A stretch of 64,000 nucleotides of DNA from Blastomussa wellsi (Eukaryota; Cnidaria; Anthozoa; Scleractinia; Plerogyridae), in the NCBI GenBank assembly GCA_947652115.1, contig OX393562.1:19107747-19171746 (forward strand), given 5' to 3'. The translations under genes and the position numbers were made by a program. Below, one piece after another: positions 23,471-34,904 of this stretch. Under the pieces are notes generated by a model, which did not search any database, was not told the origin of the DNA, and was given only the letters and a program-made list of their open reading frames with translations. Position 1 is the stretch's first letter. The number at the start of each line of letters is the position of its first letter.

Positions 23471-24879
23471 TCAATCAATGCCCATGCCAAAAGCAATCGT
23501 TGCAACTAAAATGCGAATGGGTCCTTGATCACTCTGGAAAGATGCAAGGATGTGGTCCTTGTTTGACTGTGGGGTGCAAGAGTGTAGCATTTCTAGCAAC
23601 ACAGTCTTTGGATCTCTTTCTTCTGAGCTATAAATTTTGTCCCCAAGGAGGGTCTTCAGTGTTGAGTACACAACAGCACATTGTTTGATAGTTTGCGTGT
23701 AAATTATGGTTCTGGTTGCTGCTGAGCCACAGTCTTTCACCTCATCGGCTATCCAGGAGAAATACTCTGCAAGGCTTGCATTTTTTCCCACGTACTGGAC
23801 AACATAGGCTATGTTTTCTTTGTTTGGGTTTTCATGAACAATGTGGGAACCATCCATTAGCAGCACTTCAAATATTGTGTCCCTGGTATCCTTTGTGGCT
23901 GTGGCAGTCAATGCAATGAATGGGGATCTTGGAAGAAGGGACCGGAACTCGTGCAAACGCGAAAACCAAACTCTAAAAGCTGCATGTTTGTTCGTTTTTG
24001 ACTTTCCCCTAGAATGGAAAATAAACTTGTATTAACATGTTAGCTAAACGAAATATTAGCCAGCTAGAACATTCATTTTTTCCAGCTAAAGTGGGTGCAA
24101 CAAGCGCTCTACTTTTTTCCTAAATTAAAAAGTAGAGAAAACTCACATACGATGTAAATGTTGTGGTTCAATTTTATCCTTGGTTCAAATTTTCTTTTCG
24201 CTTTGTTTCAAACTCATTATCATGTTATTATCATATATTACCATACCCAAAAACAAAAGAAAAGAAAATTTGAACCAAGGATAAAATTGAACCACAACAT
24301 AAACATTAGACGTGCAATTCACACGCATAATTTTAACAACATTGCCGATGTCTGGACAAAACCTTATAAGCTGAAATACATAAAAAATGAAAGAAATGGA
24401 ATAAAGCTTACCAGTGGCAAATGACATGTGCTTCATCAACAGCGACAGCTCTCACTGAACTGTTGTAAACATCGCTCGACAACATCTTACGCCATCTTGT
24501 TTCACCGAGCCAAGACTCTGGTGATCCATACACGATTGAATAGCTTCCTTTTTCGACTGATCTTATTTCTTCATCGGAACAGATATCACTAAGTGATACT
24601 GCGCTTATTCCAAGGGATGTTAAGCGGCTGACTTGGTCTTTCATCAGGTTAACCAACGGCGATACAACGATCACAATGTTCTTTTCACGAGATGGTTCCA
24701 CATGAGAATACACAACAGGCAAAGCCTGAAATACTACAGACTTGCCGAAACCAGTCGGAAGATTCACGAAAACATCGCTCTTAGATTCAATGACAAGTCG
24801 CAAGGCTTTCTCTTAATGCTTGTTTAGTCTTTCAAATCCGAAAACTTCGCATACTTTCCTCAACGCATCTTCCGCCATA
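23471..24879 (-). pseudogene. RecQ-type DEAH helicase of the transposon, broken
   Basis: A 3'-5' superfamily 2 helicase relative. Exon 1 ends at 24412 and exon 2 is 24008-23471, joined in frame. Motif I is TGFGKS, Ia is VVSPLVNLMKDQV, II is DEAH, III is ALTATAT, IV is TIIYTQT and V is ILVATIAFGMGID. TGA follows immediately, so motif VI and the RQC part are missing. The N-terminus starts at ATG 24879 (MAEDALRKVCEVF), shifts frame near 24840 and meets a TAA at 24813-24815 before rejoining the helicase frame (EKALRLVIESKSDVF). It is therefore not translatable as one protein. It presumably assisted transposition in intact relatives. Confidence 0.8.
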
Positions 24880-25563
24880 TTTTCCCACGCGTTAGCGAGA
24901 GATCCACGAAAAAACTCGCGAGTTACTTCTTGGAATATGCAAGGTGAATTGTGATTGGTCGCTAACATTTGACGTCATGGAAATTTTATTTCGGCTCGTT
25001 TTCGCAGACGCTATTTTTCGGAAGGAGAGAAGCGACGACCGGAAATGCGTCTGCTGTTCGCAGGCTAGGAAGAGAGATACACTCCATAATTTATCAACTG
25101 GCTACGGCAAGTCGTTTGTTATCAAGCTTTGCCTTCAGTGTGTTCGACAGTCTCATTGATTTTCAGTTTTCATATTTTTCCTCACAGCTCCGCAAAAAGA
25201 CGTACAATCCAGCAACGAATTACTGAAGTTCAGCCAAATGAAAAGCTAGCCTATGGGTGAAAGTTTCCACGTTTCAGACTCTAAACGACTGCGTAGCGAT
25301 TTTGGTGTTCGGAAAAATATTATTTCAAGTGTGTGCGCCGTTCATAATCGTCGGTTGTTCAAACCCAATTTTAAGCAAATGGAAGCCTCAAATCAAAGGG
25401 CCAATGAACTATCGAAAGGAGAAGTTGAACATATTTTCAAGCCAGCCTTTTAACCCAGCAGCGCTGGGCGTTTTAAATCGTTCTGTGGCAAGTTTGTCGA
25501 ATGAATGATTCAGCGCGGTGAATCCCTTCGATTTGTTCGCTCGTAAATACCACGGATGTGGAC

Positions 25564-25850
25564 CGTTCTCGTCCCCAGAGCCGCTTGTCCCTCTTGGCTG
25601 GCTGGGCCTGTGCACGAGAAACAAGTGGCTCTGGGGACACACGATTTGATTCGCTGAATTCAAACAAAGGGAGTCCAATCACATCAGCCGTTTTAAAATC
25701 CTTTATCGTTAGCACGTTTAAAACGGCTGATGTGATTGGACTTCGTTTGTTTGATTTCAGCGAATCAAATCGTGTGTCCCCAGAGCCACTTGTTCCTCAT
25801 GCACAGGCCCAGTCGGCTAAGAGGGACAAGCGGCTCAGGGGACGAGAACG
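25564..25850. mobile_element. Foldback element with CGTTCTCGTCCCC ends and 10-bp flanking duplication
   Basis: Nearly the whole 287 bp is palindromic: CGTTCTCGTCCCCAGAGCC, GTGTCCCCAGAGCC and AACGGCTGATGTGATTGGAC occur in mirrored order around 25707. GGATGTGGAC flanks both ends (25554-25563 and 25851-25860). It is inserted inside the outer 20422-26295 element. Open frames here are palindrome shadows. Confidence 0.8.
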
Positions 25851-26454
25851 GGATGTGGACCTCTTTGATGATTTCTAAATTATTTCCGCTTTGCGTTTTC
25901 GAGCTGGCGAAGTCTGTTGTAGCATTTTATAGCGTTGAAATAAATATTTCTGATCCACTGTTGTGTTCATGGGAGAGAGATCATCTTTACCAAAATATTA
26001 ACCTTTCCAACTTCTGACAGAATCAGACTCGCACGCTAACCTCTTGTATTCGCAATAAATAATATTTTGGTGTTTCAACCATCGAAATACACCAGAGTAT
26101 TGTATCCAACAGCGCCGGCGAAGAACGGATTCGCGGGAAATTTTATAACGATCGTTTTGAATGCCTACAGACAATGCTGATTGGTTAGTTTGTCTGGCCA
26201 GAGACAATGGGAAAGGAATGTTGGTCGAGGTTAAGCAGGCGTTAGTGGGGACGAGTGGTAACGCAATCCCCTAATAACGCCTGCGTAGGAGGCTATATTT
26301 TCGATTGTTTGCACCCAAACGACAAAAGGGGCAATTTCATTCACGAGAGTCTAGATAATATTTAATTCTTTTTTTTTTAATTATAAGAAGAGACAAGTTC
26401 GGATTTCAGTTCTCAACCAATAAAATCCTCTCATTGGAATTTGTGATTGAAAGA

Positions 26455-28845
26455 ATCGCTCCGTGTCATTATTTTGTCCATCAGCAAGCCACCAGAAACT
26501 CCCTAGGTCACTTCATTCTGAAACTGAGGTATGAACTTTATTGTAATTAATAAATACACGGCAAATCATTGTAATTGTTCTACAACGTAGCCATTCATAT
26601 ACCTTCACACGAGATCGGTAAAAAAAGCTTTTAGTGACCTTCAAAATAATAATGTTTCTTTGTTTCATACGCGTTTCTCGTGAACATTTCTCTTAAATTT
26701 TATTTGGACGTCAGGACGTGCCTAGACAAAGCAATAAATTTGCAATTGAAGCTGAAAAAATGTGATGATCGATGCAAGTTTCAGTTTAGAGGGAAAAACC
26801 CGGAATGATTTGGGCCAAGTTGATTGGACCCTCTTGATGATATTGATGACCTACCTACCAGCTAACAAAAGTAACCTTGTAATTATGTGAAAAAAAATTA
26901 ACGTAATGAAAGGGAAACCCCCTTCAGTGAACCCGTAACCGTTGTTATATCGGTGTTACGGCTGAAAATTAATCATAACGCGCTGGAGGTTCCTCTGATG
27001 CAGAAGTTGCCAAAAATACAGGTATATACGTATTTATGTTTTTGAATTTCAGCAAAAGATTGAGGGCTTCTTGCTTTATCCCTGGATAGAAAGGCTGTTA
27101 CTTTCATGGTGTAGTTTGTTTGCCTGACGATCCGATTTTACCCTTTCGGCCGGGGAGATCGAATTCTAACATCAGCTAACATCCGTTCGCATTTGAATCA
27201 CTGATTCTTTTAGAGAACATTTTCCGACCAACCTCTTCCCTATTTTATATTGTGATTTTTTCCGCGAAAGAGGTATCGCTCTGTTTGAAACGGTTGTGGG
27301 TCGCAAAACGTATTGATATTTTGTATTGTATTTTCTCCGGCAGATTTGTTCATTCAGTGGCCCTCTCGTGTCTATTTCGTTTCAGTGGAAGCGAACGGAC
27401 ATCAAGACCAGCGGAGAAACTCCCTATCAATCACTTCATTCTGAAACTGAGGTATGAACTTCATTGTAGTTTATAAATACACGGGAGGTCATTGTAATTG
27501 TTCCACAACGTATCCGTTCATATACCATCACACGAGACCGGTAAAAAAGCTTTTTGTGAACTTCAAAATAATAATGCTCATGAACATTTCTCTTAAATTT
27601 TATTTGGACGTCAGGATGTGCCTAGTCAAAGCGATAAATTTGCAGCTGAAGCTGAAAAAATGTGATGATCGATGCAAGTTTCAGTTTAAAGGGAAAAACC
27701 CCGGAATGATTTGGGCCAAGTTTGGTCAACGGATTTGATTGGACCCTCTTGATGGATCTTGATGTCCCGCCCCTACCAATAATAGTAACCTTGTAATTAT
27801 ATAGAAGAAGTAATTGACGTTGGTAATGAACGGGAAAACCCCCTTCAGCGAACCCGTAACCGTTGTTATATCTGTGTTGCGGCTGAAAATTAATCATAAC
27901 GTGCTGGTGGTGCGCTGATGCAGAAGTTGCCACCACTACAGGTATATATTGAATTTCAGCAAAAGATTGAGGGCTTCTTGCTTTATCCCTGGATAGAAAG
28001 GCTGTTACTTTCATCGTGTAGCTTGTTTGCCTGACGATCCGATTTTATTCTTTCGGCCGGGAAGATCGAATTCTAACATCAGCTAACATCCGTTCGCAAT
28101 TGAATCACTGATTCTTTTAGAGAACATTTTCCGACCAACCTCTTCCCTATTTTATATTGTGATTTTCCGCGAAAGAGGTATCGCTCCGTTTGAAACGGTT
28201 GTCGATCGCAAAACGTATTGATATTTTGTATTGTATTTTCTCCGACAGTTTTGTTCATTGAAAGTCTTTCAAACTTTAAAAACCTGCCAGGGGGCTCTTA
28301 GAAGTGGCCCTATCGTGTCTATTTCGTTTCAGAGGAAGGCAAGACCAGCAAGGCAAGACAAGCGGAGAAACTCCCTATCAGTCACTTCATTCTGAAACGG
28401 AGGTATGATCTTCATACTAATTAATAAATACACGGCAAGTCATTGTAATTGTTCTACAACGTATCCATTCATATACCTTCACACGAGACCGGTAAAAGAG
28501 CCTTTTGCCGTGAGCTTCAAAATAATAATGTTTTTTGTTTAATACGTGTTTCTGGTGAACATTTCTCTTAAATTTTATTTGGACGTCAGGACGTGCCTAG
28601 ACAAGGCGATAAATTTGCAGCTGAAGCTGAAAAAATGTGATGATCGATGCAAGTTTCAGTTTAAAGGGAAAAACCCCGGAATGACTTGGGCCAAGTTTGG
28701 TCAACGGTTTGATTGGACCCTCTTGATGGATCTTGATGACCCCTACCAATAATAGTCAAAGTGATGAATTTGCAGCTGAAGCTGAAAAAATGTGATGATC
28801 GATTCAAGTTTCAGTTTAAAGGGAAAAACCACGAATTCGACCGAA
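26455..28845. repeat. Three tandem ~0.93-kb repeats plus a short fourth fragment
   Basis: The marker CACTTCATTCTGAAAC recurs at about 26509, 27432 and 28383, spacing 923 and 951 bp. Each unit also carries GACGTCAGGA(C/T)GTGCCTAG, AAAAAATGTGATGATCGATG and, in units 1 and 2, CTGATGCAGAAGTTGCCA. The third unit is cut short and a fourth fragment follows at 28753-28840. In unit 2 a 66-bp segment (27379-27450 region) has a TTTCGTTTCAG acceptor and a GAG|GTATGA donor and could encode SGETPYQSLHSETE. The other units do not keep that frame cleanly. A tandem segmental duplication; function unknown. Confidence 0.75.
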
Positions 28846-29361
28846 TAGAATGGGCACTGATTTCTGCCAGCCGGGCAGCTTATTTTTCCTATAACCATAG
28901 TCACTCGTTGCATCATGCATTCATGTGCCATGGACAATTTTCAGAGAACAGAAGATTTGAATTTTGCTCAGTTGGTTTATACGGTCTATTTATATCAATG
29001 GCTCGTCTGTTTGTTTCACAAACATAATGAGTTCGCTGTTATCAGTTTCATCAATTCGGGAAAAACCCCTGAATCACGTGCCAGACACGAGTTATCGAAA
29101 TGCCTTGCTTCGGGAGCCTGACCCAGAGTCAAAGTCTGTCTTAGACAGAATTTTTAAAGATTTGATCCGTGTTAATTAAGGTGGATTTGCGTAAGCATCC
29201 GTCGATATTCAGTTCATCAACTGCTGTTCCACCTCACTCAATCGATATTTCTGTATTTTTATTTTTCAGATCTGTGACTTCTGTTTGGAATTAAGTACAA
29301 AGAAGTAGCTAGATGCATATGTGTGTTTTGCTTTATAGCTTATGACGGTTTACAGAGAACT

Positions 29362-30591
29362 ATTAAGAGGGTCCTGAAGGGGGGGGGGGGGGGTACCAAT
29401 CCCATTTCCCAGCCCAATTTTTTTCAAAATCCCACTTCCCAGTGTTCAAATTCCATTCCCACAAGCAGCATTCAGAAGAAATCCCAGTGTTATAACTGTG
29501 TTATACAAACTTCGTAAGACACAAAGATCCACGAGGATTTGTGAAGATGTTCTGAAGACAACAGGATCCTTTTATACTGTACTAAAACATGTATTAAAGT
29601 CGGAAAGTTAACGTTACGGCACACTAAAATTATTATTGGCTGAGGTTTTTTGTTTTTGCTTCGGATGATAACACTTATCAGGTATCTTGATTATTCCGGA
29701 TACCACACAACACGAATGATCTAATAATTGTTTTGTTATACATTACTACTAAGAAATAACAAGATTTCACGCGTTCACCTAAAATATTTTAACATTTATG
29801 CTAATTCTTTTTGTCCTCCGGCTCCTGAATGTTTTTCTCCTTAAAGTATTTGTGGAACAGTTCCTTCGCAAGTTTGTCTCTCGAGATTGACGAGATTTTG
29901 CACACAACCTACACATTGTTTAATGAATAATCTGTATGTAGGTTGTGTGTGATTAACTATAGGCTCTAGGCCAATAAGAAGACAGATAGTTACTGCAATG
30001 TACAATGATAGCGATTATTTAGGTTTATACAAGTTCCGTCCGTTTCACATTCCTATCAGTACGGAGTCTGTTCTTTTGATCTGACTTGTAAGTATTCTTA
30101 TTCTTCCAAGCCTGGTCAGGCGGATCATGCTCAATGTTTTTTCAAGAGCGCTTTCTACCTCTTCTTCAGTGTCACTGTCAGCCGCTAGAGGTCGTGGTAT
30201 TCTGGCATGAGAAATATGCTTCCGCGATTTTGTTGTATCATAAAAATTCGCATGCTCTGTAAACTTGGCTTTACACACACACACCACTACACCCAAATAT
30301 ACCACAAGTAGAGGCCGCTAATTCGGGGAAAATAAAACGTGCTGGCTAAACATACTAAAAAATGAACACGAACAAGACGCTTGAACAATTTTCGGACGTT
30401 TCTCAATCCAGGAAATAAGTGATGTCTCGCCTGGTAATGGGTAAAAGATATTCATCCCATTCCCATTTTTGGCATTCGTTTCCCATTCCCAGTGACCAAA
30501 TCCCAGTCCCAGTCACCCAAATCTCATTTTCGCATTGCAAAAACAGGCCAATCCCAGTTCCCATTTTACCCTTTCAGGGCCCTCTTTTAAT
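29362..30591. mobile_element. TIR element with AGAGGGTCCTGAAGGG ends and G-run
   Basis: ATTAAGAGGGTCCTGAAGGG at the left is matched by CCCTTTCAGGGCCCTCTTTTAAT at the right, read inverted (positions 30569-30591). A 15-G run (29379-29393) follows the left end. GGGACTGGGATT-like motifs lie inside both ends. An acidic coding-like stretch on minus (around 30160-30200, ADSDTEEEVESALEKTL) may be residue of its gene. It ends about 45 bases before the first exon of the Death-domain gene. Confidence 0.55.
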
Positions 30592-30638
30592 ACAGTCGAC
30601 TTTATAATTAAATGATACTTTATTTCTGTTTAGGGAAG

Positions 30639-31490
30639 ATGGAAATATCGATCAGTAAACTCTCTACACAAACAGTCGACAAGCTCTGTTCTGCTCTAGA
30701 AAAGGATACCTTGGACTGGAAAGCACTTATGAGGAAAGGGTTTTGTTCAGTTTATTCCGAAGATGATGTAGCAATGATCGAGAACAGAATCCATCCTGCC
30801 AAAGCTTTGCTGGATAATTTGAGGCTCAGAAAAAAAACATTACAACAACTGTTGGACGGCGTGATAGCCATCGGAAATAACAAGGCGGCTTCAATAATCA
30901 TAAAAGGTACTGGGCGACTATTTTTTCCTTTTGTTTTTTTCTTTCCCTTTTCATTTGATTCGATCTAGCTATTCTTCATTGGAGTATATTTAAAACAAGA
31001 AATGGACAATTTTAGTCCTCGCGTTCTTGCAAGGTCTAGCTCGCCACCCAAATTCTGTTACTGAAAGACTGGCAAAACCACTGCTGTTAACCGAGTAGCG
31101 AAACAGATAATGACAATAATATTACAGTCTATCTTTCTTTTCCTTTCTTCCTTGACCCATGCATTCAGTTCAGTATCCATCGTTTTACCTTTTGCGAAAT
31201 TTTTGTCCAGGAATGCAGAAGAGTGGCCTTGATATTCAGTATCCTGGTGGTCGCCCTCCTCCCGTTCCATTCAGTACTGGCCAGCTTCAATTGCAAGAGG
31301 TATAACTTTAAATAGTTATAAATCCCTTAACCGATTTCTAATAAAGTATTTATTGATCCAGTGACTTTTAAAATAATACCTGATTTGCATTGCTGCATGA
31401 TTGGGTACTTTTAACTTTGTTAAGATAAGCAGAGTATAGTATCGTAGTCGTTAAACTCGTTTATAGTATTGTGGTGTATTGTCTGTGGTC

Positions 31491-31536
<46 letters not shown>

Positions 31537-33926
31537 TAATAATAATAATAATAATAATAATAAATTATGAAGATGATAATAATTATCATTTATTTAGACA
31601 CGATGAATTTATTTACAGCATTGTTGATGTGGTCGTGTATTACCACAAAAATAACAATAATAGAAATAGTAACGATTGGAAATATCTATAAAGAGTAGCC
31701 ACTGCAGTTTAGAAACCTTTTATCAGTGTGTGCCTTGTATAAGTAGTTCATGTCACGTCAGTGTATAAGTTTATACATTAATTTAATATACTCTAGATAG
31801 TACAATGCAGGATAAACAAACACACAAATCAAAAAACCACTCGATATGTCGATAAACCTGAATAGCATTTACAACAAACCTGCGCACTTTAAATAATTTT
31901 TCTCTGACCTCTTGTCACACGGTAATACTTAGTAGAGCATGTTCTTGAAGTTCCATCAGGCATGAACACCTCCAAAGGATGACGGTGCGGGTTCAATGTT
32001 TCGGCTTGTTCCCATTTTTGGGAACAAGCCGAAACATTTTACCTTCATCGATCAATATACACATGGATCAAGTCTGAGAAGAAATTGCTTTATCACATTA
32101 TTTATAGATGGATGTAGCGGCTACAGAGCTCTTAAGCATCACGCATTGATAGTGAGACCGTACTTGCAGTTCAAACGGTTCGTTTTATGGTAGGAAATTC
32201 CCTCACTCCCTCCCCCGGGGGTACTCCCTTAAATTTTGAATAGGTGTGTGCCGCGAAAGTTTTTAAACCGTGACTTAGAAAACAAAATTTGATGCCCTCT
32301 TTAAAGCTCAAACCCGAAAAAGGGCACCCTATTCAAGGAAAAAACAAAAACTAAGAAAGGTACGTTTCGTTTCTGCAACGTTAATTCTTTTAACGGATAT
32401 TCAATTTAAACAGACCGCTTCTTTTTCGTTTGGCTTTCCGTTTACGCACTGCAATTTTAGCTGATACATGTTCGGTACCCTATATAATAATTACACTAGG
32501 TACAATGCCAAAAGGGACAAAAATGATATATACCCTATTTAAGGACTAAGAACCTCAAAAAATAATACCCTATCCCTCGGCACATACCTAGATAGCCCAC
32601 ATGTGGAAGTAATTCCTCCCCGTGGAGGGGGGGGGGGGGGCTGGAATTCCCACTCAGTATCCCTCTCTGCTACAAAAGCTTCAAACAGTTAATAATGCCG
32701 CTCGGAATTTAGGAAAACGCGTCTAAACCCTTCATGCAGCCCCAAACCTTCCATATAAGGAGAAAGCAGCTCTGCTATTATATTTACGATTCTCGCTCAT
32801 TCTTTTGTCGCTACCCTGTGTGAAAACATTAAAGAGCCCTAGTCCGCCTCCGCCATTTTCGATGGCTTCGAAATTATGGAAATTGTATGGTGAAGCGCAA
32901 TCGCTGACTCGTCCCCAGTCGTCTCTTATGCGAAAAAATAGCAGGCGCGGGGAATGATGGGAAGGTGGCACGCCTTTCCTCCTTCCCATCATCCATCGCG
33001 TCCTGCTATTTTCTTATCAGAGACGACTGGGGACGAGTCAGGCGCAATCGTATTGTATTGCTGCAGGTTGTTACTGAAAGTATTTAAATTACCTTTAGCA
33101 AGTTTCTCAAGGGATTTCTTTCCTTTCGACACGATCCGCGTAAAATATAATACTGAAATTCTCACACGTAAACAATAACAAAGGTGTGGCTGACCAGGCC
33201 CTTTACAAGAAACAACAGGAACAATGACCTAGCCCCTAAAACAATAGCAACTGCTACACTTAGGGAAACATTCCTTAGAGCGTTAGGCAAGCATGAAAAG
33301 TTAATAATTAGATATGTTAATTTAATTTTACAAAATGCACAATGACGATCATGCCGTTACAATGAGGACAATGATTTTTGTTGGAACGTCCACGACCGTG
33401 TACAATCTTTTGTTTTTCACTCAAACACCGATCGTGAATTATGTAACAGATACTTTTCTTTTAGGAAGTTTCTTAGAGAGAAGTAAAAAGACTATTGTTT
33501 TTTTGTGCACGGTAAACGTAAAAATCTGTGAACTAAACAAAGAACTTTAAGAACTTTGGTACCTCATAATCACTTTGCCACTGCGCATACTCGGTTGCCC
33601 GGCACCGCTATCTCGCACTTTCAGTTTCTTCGCCCTTCTTCTGTCATGATGTTTTCAATGGAAATTGTATAAAAATTACATTGTTTTCTTTTTTTATTCT
33701 GAAACAGGACAAAGACTTTTCCTGTACACAAACATATGCATTACAGGACAGGGCACAAGCCGAAACATTGGAAAACAGTCCGGTTCAGGAATCTGGAGAA
33801 GAGCAACCACGAGATCCGGGACTTTCAACACCATTCAAGATGGCAGAGGCTGTGTTTTTCACAATTTTTCCTTGCTTTTCATTTAAAGTGCATACATTAA
33901 TAAGCAAGCCAATCCGCAAAATTTGA
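30639..33926 (+). CDS. Small Death-domain protein, three coding exons
   Basis: Exons 30639-30906, 31211-31299 and 33708-33926 join in phase (1, then 0) for 191 residues. Residues about 3-88 look like a Death domain of the IRAK/Pelle/Tube type: hydrophobic STQTVDKLCSALE helix, central tryptophan (DWKALM), ALLDNLRLRKKTLQQLLDGV and IGNNKAASIII. Such domains join adaptors and kinases in Toll/NF-kB signalling. Exon 2 is a proline-rich linker (GGRPPPVPF). Exon 3 is acidic (EESGEEQ-like), then hydrophobic, ending in TGA. No kinase, TIR or caspase domain follows in the window, so it is either a stand-alone adaptor or the terminal exon was misjudged. ATG 30639 lies 5 bases after a TTTAG acceptor, implying a 5' UTR exon upstream. 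AATAAA occurs near 34355. Confidence 0.65.
31491..31564. repeat. (ATA)n microsatellite
   Basis: About 24 trinucleotide units with one TGA interruption lie in an intron of the Death-domain gene. The long isoleucine frame here is an artefact. Confidence 0.95.
31996..32040. repeat. Perfect hairpin with 20-bp arms
   Basis: AATGTTTCGGCTTGTTCCCA is followed by TTTT and then its exact reverse complement. Part of the arm, ACAAGCCGAAACATT, recurs in exon 3 of the Death-domain gene at 33751-33766. Confidence 0.8.
32904..33041. mobile_element. 138-bp foldback element, CTGACTCGTCCCC ends, 9-bp duplication
   Basis: The ends CTGACTCGTCCCCAGTCGTC and GACGACTGGGGACGAGTCAG are exact inverses. GCGCAATCG flanks both sides (32895-32903 and 33042-33050). 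The centre holds AATGATGGGAAGG and its mirrored CTTCCCATCAT. It is intronic in the Death-domain gene and closely related to 63349-63535. Confidence 0.85.
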
Positions 33927-34766
33927 ATTGTAAAACATTTCTGTTTAAAAGTTAAATGTAACTCTTACGACGTTTTGTAAGATCTAGCATCTAGACAAAT
34001 TGTATGTTTGATTTACATAAAACAACTCGTTTAGTAGGCTTGCAATAATCGAAAGTTGTTCTTCCAGATTCGGCCCTTTGGCAATTAGGATTTAAGATTT
34101 TTCCCAACGCTGATAATGCAATGAATTTTACCCATTTTAATAACCAAGATTAGTTGCCAGTTACTAGACCCATGTAGTTAAATGCGTAGATTATTTGTTT
34201 TTTCATCGTCTGTCACTTTGCCGCGAGGTTTTAATCGAAGCTGTACTTTTTCAACAGAAAAATAGCCCGCGCTTTTGATGTTCCTAAAACGTTTCTTGTT
34301 AATAATGCTATTGTTATTATTAACCAGTGTAGTTTAACATTGCAAAGTATGAGTAATAAATGGTATTAAAAGAGTTACATTGATCTACAGTTGAGAGGGA
34401 GTCGAGCTTCTGAAAGGGAAGTGAGCAGTCTAGTACCAAGGGGTGCTCGGTTGAAGTGAATCTAGCAATGGTATCGCCTCGTGGGGTCCACCATTCTTGA
34501 TAATGTGATGACGAAATTGACGATTAAATAACAGGACACGCACTTAAAAATGGCCGCAATTTGTCAGTTTTATCATAACTGCAGAAATTCGCTCGCTCTC
34601 TTTGGGTAATGTCGAAAAATACAACGAAACGCATCATTACTTGTTTTTGGTCAAGGGCAAACAGTGGGCTGTTTAGATGAATTTTAGAATTGACGAAAGT
34701 AAGATCCTTCAAAATCTCGCCATTTTGAGTCAATTTGGGGAAAAAGAACGAGAGTAAAGAACAAGT
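33927..34766. other. No gene recognised
   Basis: AT-rich sequence downstream of the Death-domain gene. Apart from a possible polyadenylation signal near 34355, nothing coding or repetitive was recognised. Confidence 0.5.
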
Positions 34767-34904
34767 ACTCTTTCTTTTTTATAAGAATTTTGTTTTTCCG
34801 TTCCGGGCTGAATATTCTTATTTTTCTCATTTTCTCATTCAACTATTTTTTTTTTATTTTTCTCGATTTTAGGCTGAAAATACTCTTAAGAATATTCTTA
34901 GGTT

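Larger units (their letters stand above)
20739..25067. mobile_element. 4.3-kb DNA transposon with RecQ helicase and transposase-like genes
   Basis: Two 100-bp TIRs (20739-20838 and 24968-25067), beginning TAGCCTGCGAACAGC, look identical by eye. GGAAGAGAG flanks both ends (20730-20738, 25068-25076), a perfect 9-bp target duplication. Inside are a plus-strand transposase-like gene and a convergent minus-strand RecQ-type helicase; both lack their 3' ends, so the copy is internally deleted around 23.2-23.47 kb. TIR DNA transposons that encode a helicase are known (the AcademH lineage of the Academ superfamily). Assignment to it is a hypothesis. Identical TIRs imply recent insertion. Confidence 0.85.
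20422..26295. mobile_element. Outer TIR transposon with 9-bp target duplication, host of the inner element
   Basis: The left end TAGTCTCCTACACAGCCG and the inverted right end (complement TAGCCTCCTACGCAGGCG) continue through GTTATTAGGGGATTGCGTTAC for about 80 bp each. TATTTTCGA flanks both sides (20413-20421 and 26296-26304). Without the inner 4,329-bp element and its duplication, the outer element is about 1.5 kb and shows no gene. It also hosts a foldback element at 25564-25850. The shared TAG(T/C)CT start and 9-bp duplication suggest it is a non-autonomous relative of the inner element. Confidence 0.8.

Noticed and set aside
25409..25878. Four similar open frames containing SESNRVSPEPL
   Set aside because: Mirror images caused by the 25564-25850 palindrome.
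31479..31691. Poly-isoleucine open frame
   Set aside because: Direct product of the (ATA)n microsatellite.
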